Source: Flavobacteriales bacterium
Lineage (GTDB): Bacteria; Bacteroidota; Bacteroidia; Flavobacteriales; BACL11
Assembly: GCA_018675825.1 (NCBI GenBank)
Contig: JABGXK010000023.1
Location: 1 to 7,789, forward strand
Length of the DNA stretch: 7,789 nt
Reading direction: 5' to 3'
Below are positions 1 to 6,066 of the stretch, one piece after another (within the stretch, counting starts at the first letter, position 1; each line of letters starts with the position of its first letter). The position numbers were made by a program, and so were the translations under genes. Under the pieces are notes generated by a model. That model saw only the letters and a list, made by a program, of their open reading frames with translations. It did no database searches and was not told where the DNA came from.

Positions 1-1
1 A

Positions 2-220
2 GATGATATTTTTAATATCAGTTTTGTATCAGAAGAGATACAGACATTAAGTATTCGGGTATTGAATATAGTAGGGGAGGTTGTTTATATAGAATCTCTT
101 GAGCAGTTTGTTGGAGAATACACGAAAAAGGTTAGTATAGGCAATAAATCTAGAGGAGTATATTTCTTAGAAATATCAGATAACAATGGTATAATTAATA
201 AAAAAATTATTTTACAATAA
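2..220 (+). CDS. C-terminal end of a T9SS-secreted protein (5' truncated by window edge)
   Basis: The frame starting at base 2 is open from the window edge to a TAA at 218-220, giving the last 72 residues of a longer protein. The visible part is a type A T9SS C-terminal sorting domain. It has a beta-rich run with the typical LSIRVLNIVGEVVY strand-turn-strand pattern, then the hallmark GVYFLEI strand (the usual form is G-x-Y-x-x-x-I), and it ends in a basic KKIILQ tail. In this family the domain directs a protein with a signal peptide across the outer membrane through the Por machinery, where it is removed or linked to A-LPS. Nothing of the catalytic or adhesive part is in the window, so its function cannot be said. 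The next gene starts 11 bases downstream, with no room for a separate promoter, so the two are probably co-transcribed. Confidence 0.85.
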   Translation, partial: DDIFNISFVSEEIQTLSIRVLNIVGEVVYIESLEQFVGEYTKKVSIGNKSRGVYFLEISDNNGIINKKIILQ

Positions 221-231
221 ATTAAACATAT

Positions 232-1071
232 ATGAAAAAAATATTTTCAATTCTAATAGTTTTATTTACTTCTACATCAATTTATAGTCAAGTAAATGAT
301 CTTACTTTGCAAGGTATTATAGATTTTGATTTGATTTCAGCAGGATATACTGGAAAAGCAATCCATCTTGTTGCTAATAATTATATTCCTGATCTTAGTA
401 TATATGGGATTGGGGTTGCAAATAATGCTAGTGGAGGTGACGGTCAAGAGTATTCATTTCCTCAGATGGCAATGAACGCAGGTGATCATTTGCTTTTAGC
501 TAGAGATAGTTCAGCGATGTCTATTTATTTTGATGTCTGTTTTACAGAATTTGATTATATCCTACCTGCATCTAATGCTATCTCACAAAATGGTAATGAT
601 GCAATTGAGTTATTTAAGGATAGTATAGTTATTGAAACATTTGGAGATATTAATGTTGATGGTACTGGAACAGGGTGGGAATATCTTGATTCCTGGGCTT
701 ATAAAGATCCCTCAGGAAGTATTTCATTTGGTCCACATAACTGGGTTTTTGGCGGTGTTGAATGTACTATTGGTTCTGTAACTACGTTGACTTCTTCTTG
801 TCCATATCATATGTGTACTTCTGGAGTGTATGTATCTAATGAAAAAAGTAGTTTTTTCTCTATATATCCTAATCCAAGTAAGGATTATATTACTTTAGAA
901 TCAGATTTTAATATTGAAAACATAACAATACATGACGCTCTAGGAAAGCAGATTAAAGATTTTAATTTTGAAAATAATAAGTTAAATGTTATAGGCTTCT
1001 CAAAAGGTATTTTTATTATTAGTACAACTAATAAAGGACATAAAATTCAGAAAAAATTTATTAAATTTTAA
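232..1071 (+). CDS. secreted lamin-tail-domain protein with T9SS sorting domain
   Basis: The 279-residue protein has three parts. Residues 1-19 form a signal peptide (MKKIFSILIVLF core, cleavage likely at YS-Q). Residues about 22-180 match the lamin tail domain (LTD) pattern: an early strand with KAIHLVANNYIPDLSIYGI, a central AGDHLLLARD strand, and the diagnostic NGNDAIELFKDSIVIETFG (residues 120-138) followed by GTGWEYLDSWAYKD. Residues about 205-279 are a T9SS type A sorting domain with YPNP at 212-215, an IHDALGKQI strand and a basic KKFIKF end. Bacterial LTDs occur in extracellular nucleases and adhesin-like proteins and are thought to bind or scaffold. Here the LTD stands alone with no nuclease domain. 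Cysteines 103, 178, 190 and 195 may form disulfides in the secreted form. The gene lies 11 bases after another T9SS cargo gene. The LTD call is by motif memory; the secretion call is firm. Confidence 0.8.
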   Translation: MKKIFSILIVLFTSTSIYSQVNDLTLQGIIDFDLISAGYTGKAIHLVANNYIPDLSIYGIGVANNASGGDGQEYSFPQMAMNAGDHLLLARDSSAMSIYFDVCFTEFDYILPASNAISQNGNDAIELFKDSIVIETFGDINVDGTGTGWEYLDSWAYKDPSGSISFGPHNWVFGGVECTIGSVTTLTSSCPYHMCTSGVYVSNEKSSFFSIYPNPSKDYITLESDFNIENITIHDALGKQIKDFNFENNKLNVIGFSKGIFIISTTNKGHKIQKKFIKF

Positions 1072-1252
1072 CATATATTATGAATATTACATATTTAGTT
1101 TTATTTCTCATTATTATTAATTCTTGTTAGTTTTTTTGAAGTATTTTTTAGAAAATAATTTTAAACTAATCGCATCATTTTCTAATCATGAGTATGTAAA
1201 TGAAAATTCATCAATTTTTGTTAATCTTGTTCTCCAGCTGAAGTTTTAATAC
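1072..1252 (+). other. AT-rich spacer with two aborted signal-peptide-like mini-ORFs
   Basis: This 181-base gap between two T9SS cargo genes has no clear terminator. It holds two short frames that read like signal peptides and then stop. At 1080-1130 the product is MNITYLVLFLIIINSC, a lipobox-like ending directly before the stop. At 1200-1241 it is MKIHQFLLILFSS. Neither continues in another frame as anything I recognise. They may be decayed starts of small secreted proteins, or chance in T-rich DNA. A promoter for the next gene probably lies here: AATTTTTG at 1213-1220 and TAATCTTG at 1222-1229 each match the TAnnTTTG box at seven of eight positions or fewer, which is too weak for a separate call. 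Confidence 0.3.
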
Positions 1253-2383
1253 ATGAAAAAAGTATTTTTATTTTTGTTAATTCCTTTTTATTCCTTTAGT
1301 CAATCTTATGATATTTTATTTGTTGGTAATAGTTATACTTATTATAATGATCTCCCCCAAATGCTATCTAAGATTGCTAGCTCTTTTGGCGATAGCATAA
1401 CATATGACCAAAGTACTCCTGGTGGTGCATCCTTATATTCACATTCACAAAATCAGACTACCATTAATAAAATTAATCAGCAAAATTGGGATTATGTTGT
1501 TTTGCAGGATCAAAGTCAAAACCCTTCATTAAGCCCCAATTATGTATCTGCTAATGTTTATCCTTATGCTAATGAATTAGTTAATCTTATTGAATTAAAT
1601 AACATATGCACAGAACCTATTTTTTACATGACTTGGGGAAGAAAATATGGTGATCAATCTAATTGTAGTAATTACCCCCCTGTTTGTACATATTTAGGTA
1701 TGCAACAAAGGTTAAGAGAAAGTTATTTGTTTATGGGAGTCGATAATAATGCTAGTGTTTCTCCCGTAGGGATGTCATTTAAAAATTCTATTTCTTTAGA
1801 CAGTACAATAGAGTTGTATAATTCTGATTATAGTCATCCAAGTATTTATGGGTCTTATTTAGCTGCATGCACATTTTACTCAACAATTTTTAAGAAGAGC
1901 ACTGTTTCTTGTTCTTATAAGCCAAATTCTATAACTTCAACTGAAGCTGTTTTTCTACAGCAAGTAGCAAGCTCAACTGTTTTAGATAGTTTATCTGTTT
2001 GGAATATTTTTCAAGCTAGTTTTGATTATTATATAGTTAATGATTCAGTTCATTTTATTAATAAATCTTCAAATTATGAAAATTGTGTTTGGGATTTTGG
2101 AGATTTTAATTTATCATTTGATGAAAACCCTTCTCATATTTATTCTCAAGCAGGAGCGTATAATGTTTCATTAAGTTGTTATAGTAACTCTGGATGTTTG
2201 ATTGATGTTTTTACATCTCAAGTTAATATTAATATTACTTCTTTCGAAGATCAACTTCCTTCTAAAAAACAAATTATTAGATCATTTGATTTAATGGGTA
2301 GGAAGGTTAGGCCAAACTTTAATGGTTTATTGTTTCAAATTAATAATAAAGGAGATGTGCAGAAGAAATTTAATTTGGATTAA
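1253..2383 (+). CDS. secreted SGNH-type hydrolase with PKD domain and T9SS tail
   Basis: The 376-residue protein has a signal peptide (1-16, ending SFSQ), an SGNH/GDSL-like hydrolase domain (about 18-215), a PKD domain (about 257-326) and a short C-terminal sorting segment (about 336-376). The hydrolase signs are FVGNSYT with candidate nucleophile Ser27 in block I, PGG at 56-58, VVLQDQSQ at 82-89 in the block III position, and SDYSHPS at 191-197, giving the candidate Asp192/His195 pair of block V. The opening GNSYTYYNDLP resembles the DUF4886-type branch of SGNH proteins. The PKD domain carries the canonical WDFGD (280-284) and an HIYSQAGAYNVSL strand. The tail (FDLMGRKV, then LLFQINNKG and KKFNLD) is the compact form of T9SS tail seen in marine flavobacteria, without a YPNP motif. 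The likely role is an extracellular or cell-surface esterase acting on acyl or acetyl groups of polymers; the substrate is unknown. The ATG follows AAGTTTTAATAC, with no Shine-Dalgarno. Confidence 0.8.
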   Translation: MKKVFLFLLIPFYSFSQSYDILFVGNSYTYYNDLPQMLSKIASSFGDSITYDQSTPGGASLYSHSQNQTTINKINQQNWDYVVLQDQSQNPSLSPNYVSANVYPYANELVNLIELNNICTEPIFYMTWGRKYGDQSNCSNYPPVCTYLGMQQRLRESYLFMGVDNNASVSPVGMSFKNSISLDSTIELYNSDYSHPSIYGSYLAACTFYSTIFKKSTVSCSYKPNSITSTEAVFLQQVASSTVLDSLSVWNIFQASFDYYIVNDSVHFINKSSNYENCVWDFGDFNLSFDENPSHIYSQAGAYNVSLSCYSNSGCLIDVFTSQVNINITSFEDQLPSKKQIIRSFDLMGRKVRPNFNGLLFQINNKGDVQKKFNLD

Positions 2384-2388
2384 TGTAT

Positions 2389-2396
2389 TATATTTG
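2389..2396 (+). promoter_or_regulatory. -7 promoter box for the DoxX-like gene
   Basis: TATATTTG matches the Bacteroidota -7 consensus TAnnTTTG exactly and lies 23 bases before the ATG at 2420. No good TTG -33 element is present at the usual 17-23 base spacing. The box begins just after the stop codon of the hydrolase gene (2381-2383), which suggests the membrane protein gene is transcribed separately. Confidence 0.5.
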
Positions 2397-2419
2397 GAAA
2401 ATTAAATTTAATAAAGAAT

Positions 2420-2887
2420 ATGGATCTTATCAGCTTTGAAATTACAAGTATTTTAAAATTAATAATAGCATTAGGGCTTCTAAATGTATGGGTTTTGAGG
2501 TTTAATCAATCTACCTCTTACAGGTGTGGTGATGCTAATAATATGAAAGAAGAATTTGATAATTATGGTTTTGCAAGCTGGTTCATGTATGCCATAGGTG
2601 CATTTAAGGTTGTATTGGCTGGAGTTCTTTTGTGGAGTGTTTTTGTTAGAGAGTTTACCGATTTAACACTCGCATCCTCTACACAATCAGTTTACGGACT
2701 TACTGCTTATGATACGATAGACATCATAGGTCTTTTAGTTTTAAGTATAATAATGATAGGAGCTATCATTATGCATATTAAGCTAAAAGATTCTATTCTA
2801 AAATCTCTTCCAGCTTTTTTAATGTTAGTGATGTCATTAGCATGTGTTCTTTTAATGGCTGGTAATGATTTATTGCTTCTTTTATAA
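2420..2887 (+). CDS. DoxX-like family membrane protein
   Basis: The 155-residue integral membrane protein has four predicted helices at about residues 9-27, 53-76, 99-120 and 130-148. Between helices 1 and 2 is a conserved-looking loop, WVLRFNQSTSYRCGDANNMKEEF in outline, running into YGFASWFMYAIGAFKV. This N-x-x-x-[LF]-R-F-x-x-x-[TS]-x-[YF]-R start with NMKEEF and a WFMY helix start is the pattern of small DoxX-like proteins common in Flavobacteriia. The family has no settled biochemical role; some DoxX relatives are linked to thiol or oxidative stress. It ends in a run of leucines. Its stop overlaps, tail to tail, the stop of the convergent DNA glycosylase gene by six bases. Its own -7 box is at 2389-2396. 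The ATG at 2420 is chosen because it is the first in frame and gives a normal first helix. Confidence 0.7.
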   Translation: MDLISFEITSILKLIIALGLLNVWVLRFNQSTSYRCGDANNMKEEFDNYGFASWFMYAIGAFKVVLAGVLLWSVFVREFTDLTLASSTQSVYGLTAYDTIDIIGLLVLSIIMIGAIIMHIKLKDSILKSLPAFLMLVMSLACVLLMAGNDLLLLL

Positions 2888-3682
2888 GTACTGAAGCTCT
2901 GGACACCAATATGTTCTTCTATTATCCTTTGTAATAGAACTGATTATTTTTTTTCCTTGTAAATCTTTTTCTTTTCCGTAAGCCATAAGCTGCAGTTTAG
3001 ATTCTTTATCAGGGTTTTTAAAATCTCTAAGTTCAGCGCCTCCATGCTCATAAGCATCAATAATAATTGATTTTGCGTATTTACAAATTTTGTGTATTTC
3101 ATTTCTACTTAAATCTCCCCATTTTTTATGTGGATGTATCTTAGCCGTATATAAAATTTCTGATTTTAGATAATTACCAACACCACAGAAATACTTTTGG
3201 TTTAATAGTATCTTACAGATTTCAATATTAGATTTAATATTTGTAATTAAGAAATCTGTATTCTCTTTTATTGAAGTGTTGTAGTTTAATAGGTCACGAG
3301 CTTTAAAGTATTTGGATTCTAAATCAACTTTATTTATTATTTTAATATTACCAAATCTTCTTGTGTCATGAAAATATATTGATGTTTCATCATTAGTTTT
3401 TATGCTTAGGTGAGTGTGTTTTTCTTTATTTCTTGTCCAGTTACCCGTCATTCCAAGGTGATATGAGAAAAATTTTTCCTCCCCTAATTCCATAAAGCTT
3501 GTTTTTCCGATGCAAAAAACTTTTTTGAATGTTAATGGAGTGTATGTATTTAATTTTTTGATAATATCTTCATATTTTTCCTTATATGGATCAGAGCAGT
3601 AATTAAATGAAATTATTTCCTTATCCTTTAGGTGATTATTTAAATAATCTGCTACTATTTTAACTTCTGGTCCTTCAGGCAT
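2882..3682 (-). CDS. Fpg/Nei-family DNA glycosylase (zinc finger cysteines lost)
   Basis: This 266-residue bifunctional DNA glycosylase/AP lyase excises oxidised bases in base excision repair. It begins with the invariant MPEGPE, where Pro2 is the Schiff-base nucleophile and Glu3 the acid. Other family marks are Lys60 in the IGK position, HLGMTG at 75-80, DTRRFG at 106-111, and the helix-two-turn-helix CGVGNYLKSEILY at 166-178, with Asn170 as the DNA-contact residue. The usual C-terminal zinc finger has four cysteines. Here the region from YGKEKD (235-240) to TYWCPELQYL (257-266) keeps the hairpin pattern and the arginines 255-256 but has one cysteine only, Cys260. This is the layout of the zincless finger of NEIL1, plant FPG and mimiviral Nei. 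Substrate preference (8-oxoguanine or oxidised pyrimidines) cannot be told from sequence alone. It is the last gene of the four-gene minus-strand operon, one base after msrA. Confidence 0.88.
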   Translation of the reverse strand: MPEGPEVKIVADYLNNHLKDKEIISFNYCSDPYKEKYEDIIKKLNTYTPLTFKKVFCIGKTSFMELGEEKFFSYHLGMTGNWTRNKEKHTHLSIKTNDETSIYFHDTRRFGNIKIINKVDLESKYFKARDLLNYNTSIKENTDFLITNIKSNIEICKILLNQKYFCGVGNYLKSEILYTAKIHPHKKWGDLSRNEIHKICKYAKSIIIDAYEHGGAELRDFKNPDKESKLQLMAYGKEKDLQGKKIISSITKDNRRTYWCPELQYL

Positions 3683-3683
3683 T

Positions 3684-4271
3684 TTAGTAGTATTTAGATA
3701 GCTGCCTTCTAGCTTTTGTAATTTTTGGGGTAATGACTATTTTGCAGTATGGCTGCTCTTTGTTGTACTTGTAATAATCTTGATGATAATCTTCCGCCTT
3801 ATAGAAGGCTTCAAATTGTTTGGTTTCAGTAACTATATTATTGCTAAATAGATTAGAATTAATATCTTTTATATAATCTTTTATAATTTGCTTTTCTTCT
3901 TTATTATTATAAAGAATAATTGATCTGTAATGTCTTCCAATGTCATTGCCTTGTCTGTTTAGAGTTGTTGGATCATGAGATAAAAAGAAAATTTCTAAGA
4001 TAATATTTAAATTAATTTTTTCCTCATCATAAATTATTTTACAGACCTCAGCATGATTTGTTTTTGAATTACTAACCTCTCTATATGATGGGTTTTTTAT
4101 TTTACCTCCTGAGTAACCATTAATAATATTTTCAACTCCTTTAACATCTTCAAACACGGCCTCAATACACCAGAAACAGCCACCACCAAGTACTATTTCT
4201 TTAAAATTCTCTTGATTTAATTCGTTAGTTTCCATGCTAAAAAGTAGAGGTAGTAGTAACAGTAATTTCAT
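3684..4271 (-). CDS. msrA: peptide-methionine (S)-S-oxide reductase MsrA, possibly exported
   Basis: MsrA reduces the S epimer of methionine sulfoxide in proteins with thiol-derived electrons. All signatures are present: GCFWC at 31-35 with catalytic Cys32, GYSGG at 52-56, HAEV at 73-76, the long DPTTLNRQGNDIGRHYRS block at 100-117, and AEDYHQDYY at 159-167. Cys176 in QPYC is a candidate resolving cysteine. The start is ambiguous. The ATG at 4271 gives MKLLLLLPLLFS, a plausible short signal peptide, and overlaps the upstream SOUL gene by 35 bases. The in-frame ATG at 4235 (Met13) gives a cytoplasmic enzyme starting METNELNQ and lies one base after the SOUL stop, matching the one- to two-base spacing of the other junctions in this operon. 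Exported MsrA forms are known in Bacteroidota, so both are possible. The family call is firm and the localisation is not. Confidence 0.93.
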   Translation of the reverse strand: MKLLLLLPLLFSMETNELNQENFKEIVLGGGCFWCIEAVFEDVKGVENIINGYSGGKIKNPSYREVSNSKTNHAEVCKIIYDEEKINLNIILEIFFLSHDPTTLNRQGNDIGRHYRSIILYNNKEEKQIIKDYIKDINSNLFSNNIVTETKQFEAFYKAEDYHQDYYKYNKEQPYCKIVITPKITKARRQLSKYY

Positions 4272-4797
4272 TTTTTCGATTTAAAATTTGATACGGAGGA
4301 TTATAGACATTTAGTTCAAAATCATTTTTATGCTTAATATTGTTTTTGTTTAAAGTTTGAATTAATTGTTGTGTTTTTTGTTTTTCAATTTTTGAATTAG
4401 AATATCCTGAATATTGTATGCTTGCTTTTATTGTAGAAGCAATTTTAAAAATTTTAATTCTTGAGTTTATTGGCTTTGGTATTGAGTCAAAAAGAAAATT
4501 ATCTGGTAATCTAAATATCATTTCTTTATTTCCGTGTAGGCGCATCGTCACAGGAGATGTCATACTGATTTCCATTTTTTTTTCATTACCACCAAATATA
4601 TAATTGGCAAGAAATCGAAAGTAATTTTTAGATGATGAATCAAAATAACTAGCATTTATAGATTTTTTATATTCTCTAATTTCAATATCATCTATTTTTT
4701 TGATTATTATATAATTATTTTGACTTGAAGCTTCTTTGATAACAAAACTAGTTATTATTAAGATAAGTGCAAGGATCATTTTCGGATCTGTTTTCAT
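4237..4797 (-). CDS. SOUL family heme-binding protein, exported
   Basis: The 186-residue protein has an N-terminal hydrophobic segment (ILALILIITSFVI, residues 8-20) ending near SSQ-26, which is a signal peptide or membrane anchor. It is followed by a single SOUL/HBP domain. Recognised SOUL features are the opening YIIIKKIDDIEIREYKK (29-45), the FRFLANYIFGGN block (60-71), the strongly conserved ISMTSPVTMRL (77-87), the FRLPDNF strand (95-101), IQYSGY (127-132) and the closing VYNPPYQILNRKNEI (164-178). SOUL proteins bind heme or other tetrapyrroles in animals and plants; bacterial members are little studied, so a tetrapyrrole ligand is inference. The start could also be Met7, which does not change the mature protein. 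Two bases separate it from the upstream SRPBCC gene. Its 3' end overlaps the longer msrA start by 35 bases. Confidence 0.85.
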   Translation of the reverse strand: MKTDPKMILALILIITSFVIKEASSQNNYIIIKKIDDIEIREYKKSINASYFDSSSKNYFRFLANYIFGGNEKKMEISMTSPVTMRLHGNKEMIFRLPDNFLFDSIPKPINSRIKIFKIASTIKASIQYSGYSNSKIEKQKTQQLIQTLNKNNIKHKNDFELNVYNPPYQILNRKNEITVTTTSTF

Positions 4798-4799
4798 TT

Positions 4800-5294
4800 T
4801 TATATATAATCAGTAAAAAGCTGTTTAATTCTTTTTTGTCTAAAGTTAAATATTTCTATCAATCTTTTTTTAATAAATAATTTATGTGCTAATCTTCCTG
4901 CTAAGCCATATGGTAGTTTATATGTCACCTTGTCGTATACTGTTGTTGAATTGTCTTTGTTTTTGATGAATATGTGTTCATGGTGCCACATTTTGTATGG
5001 ACCAAATCTTTGTTCATCTATAAAATAATTATTTTGTTTAATATTTGTTATCTCTGTTACCCATTTAATATTATAGAATTTAAAGGGGTTAACACTGTAG
5101 CTTATTATTTTTCCTTCATAAAAACTATCTGATCTTCCAGAAAGAATTTTAAAATTCATGTCTATAGGTGTTAACTGATTCAGGTTTTTTGGATTTGTAA
5201 AAAAATCCCAGACTTCTTCAATCGGTTGATTAATTTGCTGTTTTGATTTTATACAGTATATACTACTTTTGTATTTTTTAATTTCTACAGACAT
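4800..5294 (-). CDS. SRPBCC (START/Bet v 1-like) ligand-binding protein
   Basis: This 164-residue cytoplasmic protein has the SRPBCC fold pattern seen in polyketide cyclase-like and cell-division-inhibitor-like annotations. The marks are IEEVWDFFTNPKNLNQLTP (25-43), a helix and loop typical of the family entrance; WVTEITNI (78-85); the diagnostic FIDEQRFGPYKMWHHEHIF (91-109); and DKVTYKLPYGLAGRLAH (121-137). The fold binds small hydrophobic ligands in a deep cavity; no ligand or reaction is established for this subgroup. It is the first gene of the minus-strand operon (SRPBCC, SOUL, msrA, Fpg-type glycosylase). It is divergent from the MerR-type regulator, and its -7 box is 31 bases upstream of the ATG. 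From memory, related SRPBCC genes sit beside photolyase and LitR-type regulator genes in other bacteria, which fits a light or oxidative stress setting. There is no signal peptide. Confidence 0.8.
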   Translation of the reverse strand: MSVEIKKYKSSIYCIKSKQQINQPIEEVWDFFTNPKNLNQLTPIDMNFKILSGRSDSFYEGKIISYSVNPFKFYNIKWVTEITNIKQNNYFIDEQRFGPYKMWHHEHIFIKNKDNSTTVYDKVTYKLPYGLAGRLAHKLFIKKRLIEIFNFRQKRIKQLFTDYI

Positions 5295-5311
5295 TTTTAT
5301 ATAGCTATTTT

Positions 5312-5328
5312 TTGTATTTCTTATGCAA
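5312..5328. promoter_or_regulatory. imperfect dyad TTGTAT-N5-ATGCAA, candidate MerR-type operator
   Basis: TTGTAT (5312-5317) and ATGCAA (5323-5328) are inverted with one mismatch and a five-base spacer. The dyad overlaps the end of the operon's -7 box by three bases. A closely similar dyad sits in the same place relative to the -7 box of the DUF2452 gene (6453-6468). The neighbouring MerR-type regulator is the natural candidate to bind both. LitR/CarH-family operators are built from TGTA/TACA half-sites, which agrees in general form. The AT-rich background makes chance a real alternative. Confidence 0.35.
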
Positions 5329-5333
5329 ATATA
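5326..5333 (-). promoter_or_regulatory. -7 promoter box of the SRPBCC-SOUL-msrA-glycosylase operon
   Basis: Read on the minus strand this is TATATTTG, an exact match to TAnnTTTG. Transcription would start near 5319, about 25 bases before the ATG at 5294. The expected -33 TTG is absent at 17-23 bases upstream (only a TTTAAT-like sequence), which would suit a promoter that needs an activator. Confidence 0.55.
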
Positions 5334-5364
5334 ATATATTAATTAAATATTTATTAAACTTTTT

Positions 5365-5395
5365 TTGAAAATGTTATATTTTTTCATCATATTTG
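5365..5395 (+). promoter_or_regulatory. promoter of the MerR-type regulator gene
   Basis: A -33 TTG at 5365-5367 (end of a T-run) and a -7 box CATATTTG at 5388-5395 (seven of eight to TAnnTTTG) are separated by 20 bases, within the range reported for Flavobacteriia. Transcription would start near 5402, just before the ATG at 5407. This argues against using the in-frame TTG at 5365 as a start codon. Confidence 0.5.
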
Positions 5396-5406
5396 GAAAA
5401 AAAAAG

Positions 5407-6066
5407 ATGAATTATAATATTTCTCAACTCTCTAAAATTAGTGATACTAATAAAATTACATTAAGATCGTGGGAAGACAGATATGATTTTTTGATCGCCG
5501 AACGTACTAAAACAAATATTAGAATTTACACTAAAGAAGATTTGATATGTGCTATTAATACTAAAGCATTGCTTAGTGAGAAGATTAAAATATCTAGTAT
5601 TTCTAAAAAATCACATGCTGATATTCAAAATCTTGTTGATGATAAGTTCAAGGATAAGACTAATTCTAATTATCAAATTTATATTGCTAGAATATTAAGA
5701 TCTGCTTTAAATTACGATAGAGATTTATTTGATTCTACTATTTATGTTGGTTTCTCAAAGTTTGGCTTGTCAGATTTCTATTTAAATATTATGTATCCAG
5801 CTCTTCAAAAAATCGGTTTTATTTGGTCTGTTAAAAGCAATATTGCTGAGCATGAAGTTTTTGTTGGAGGGCTTTTGGAATCCAAAATTAATGACATTAC
5901 AAGAGAAGTGCTAGAAAACAAAATGAGTAAAGATATTTGGCTTCTCTTTATAATGGCTCCTTATATTTTCTTAAATAGAGATAGTAATCATTTTATTTCT
6001 TTGTTTGAAACCACTAAGATGGTTTCTAAATCTGAAGATAATATAAATGATAATTGGAGTATTTAA
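5407..6066 (+). CDS. MerR-family regulator, LitR/CarH-like but lacking the B12-binding domain
   Basis: Starting at the ATG at 5407, the protein has 219 residues. Residues 3-62 are a MerR winged helix: YNISQLSKISDTNKITLRSWEDRY, then RTKTNIRIYTKEDL, the standard T-N-x-R-x-Y wing. Residues about 85-165 resemble the four-helix cap domain of LitR/CarH-type photoreceptors, with IMYPALQKIGFIW (128-140) and EHEVFVGGLLESKI (148-161). In that family a W-x9-EH motif packs on the upper face of adenosylcobalamin; here Trp140 and Glu148-His149 are separated by only seven residues. The C-terminal Rossmann domain with DxHxxG is missing: after the KDIWLLFIMAP strand (175-184) the tail is unrelated, and no other frame restores it. 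Full members are about 300 residues. The regulator may have become B12-independent or may be decaying. It is divergent from the oxidative-repair operon and overlaps the convergent DUF2452 stop by four bases. Confidence 0.75.
   Translation: MNYNISQLSKISDTNKITLRSWEDRYDFLIAERTKTNIRIYTKEDLICAINTKALLSEKIKISSISKKSHADIQNLVDDKFKDKTNSNYQIYIARILRSALNYDRDLFDSTIYVGFSKFGLSDFYLNIMYPALQKIGFIWSVKSNIAEHEVFVGGLLESKINDITREVLENKMSKDIWLLFIMAPYIFLNRDSNHFISLFETTKMVSKSEDNINDNWSI

Noticed and set aside
4237..4271. Frameshift between the SOUL and msrA genes
   Set aside because: Both proteins are complete with their own conserved ends and starts. The overlap is an ordinary operon overlap or a start-choice question, not a broken fusion.
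4418..4603. 61-codon open frame on the plus strand
   Set aside because: It lies wholly inside the SOUL gene on the other strand, has no recognisable domain, and the SOUL frame carries clear family motifs. It is a shadow frame.
5365..5406. TTG start giving a 14-residue extension of the MerR-type protein
   Set aside because: The extension covers the putative -33 and -7 promoter elements and adds residues not found before the MerR helix-turn-helix; the ATG at 5407 gives the usual start.
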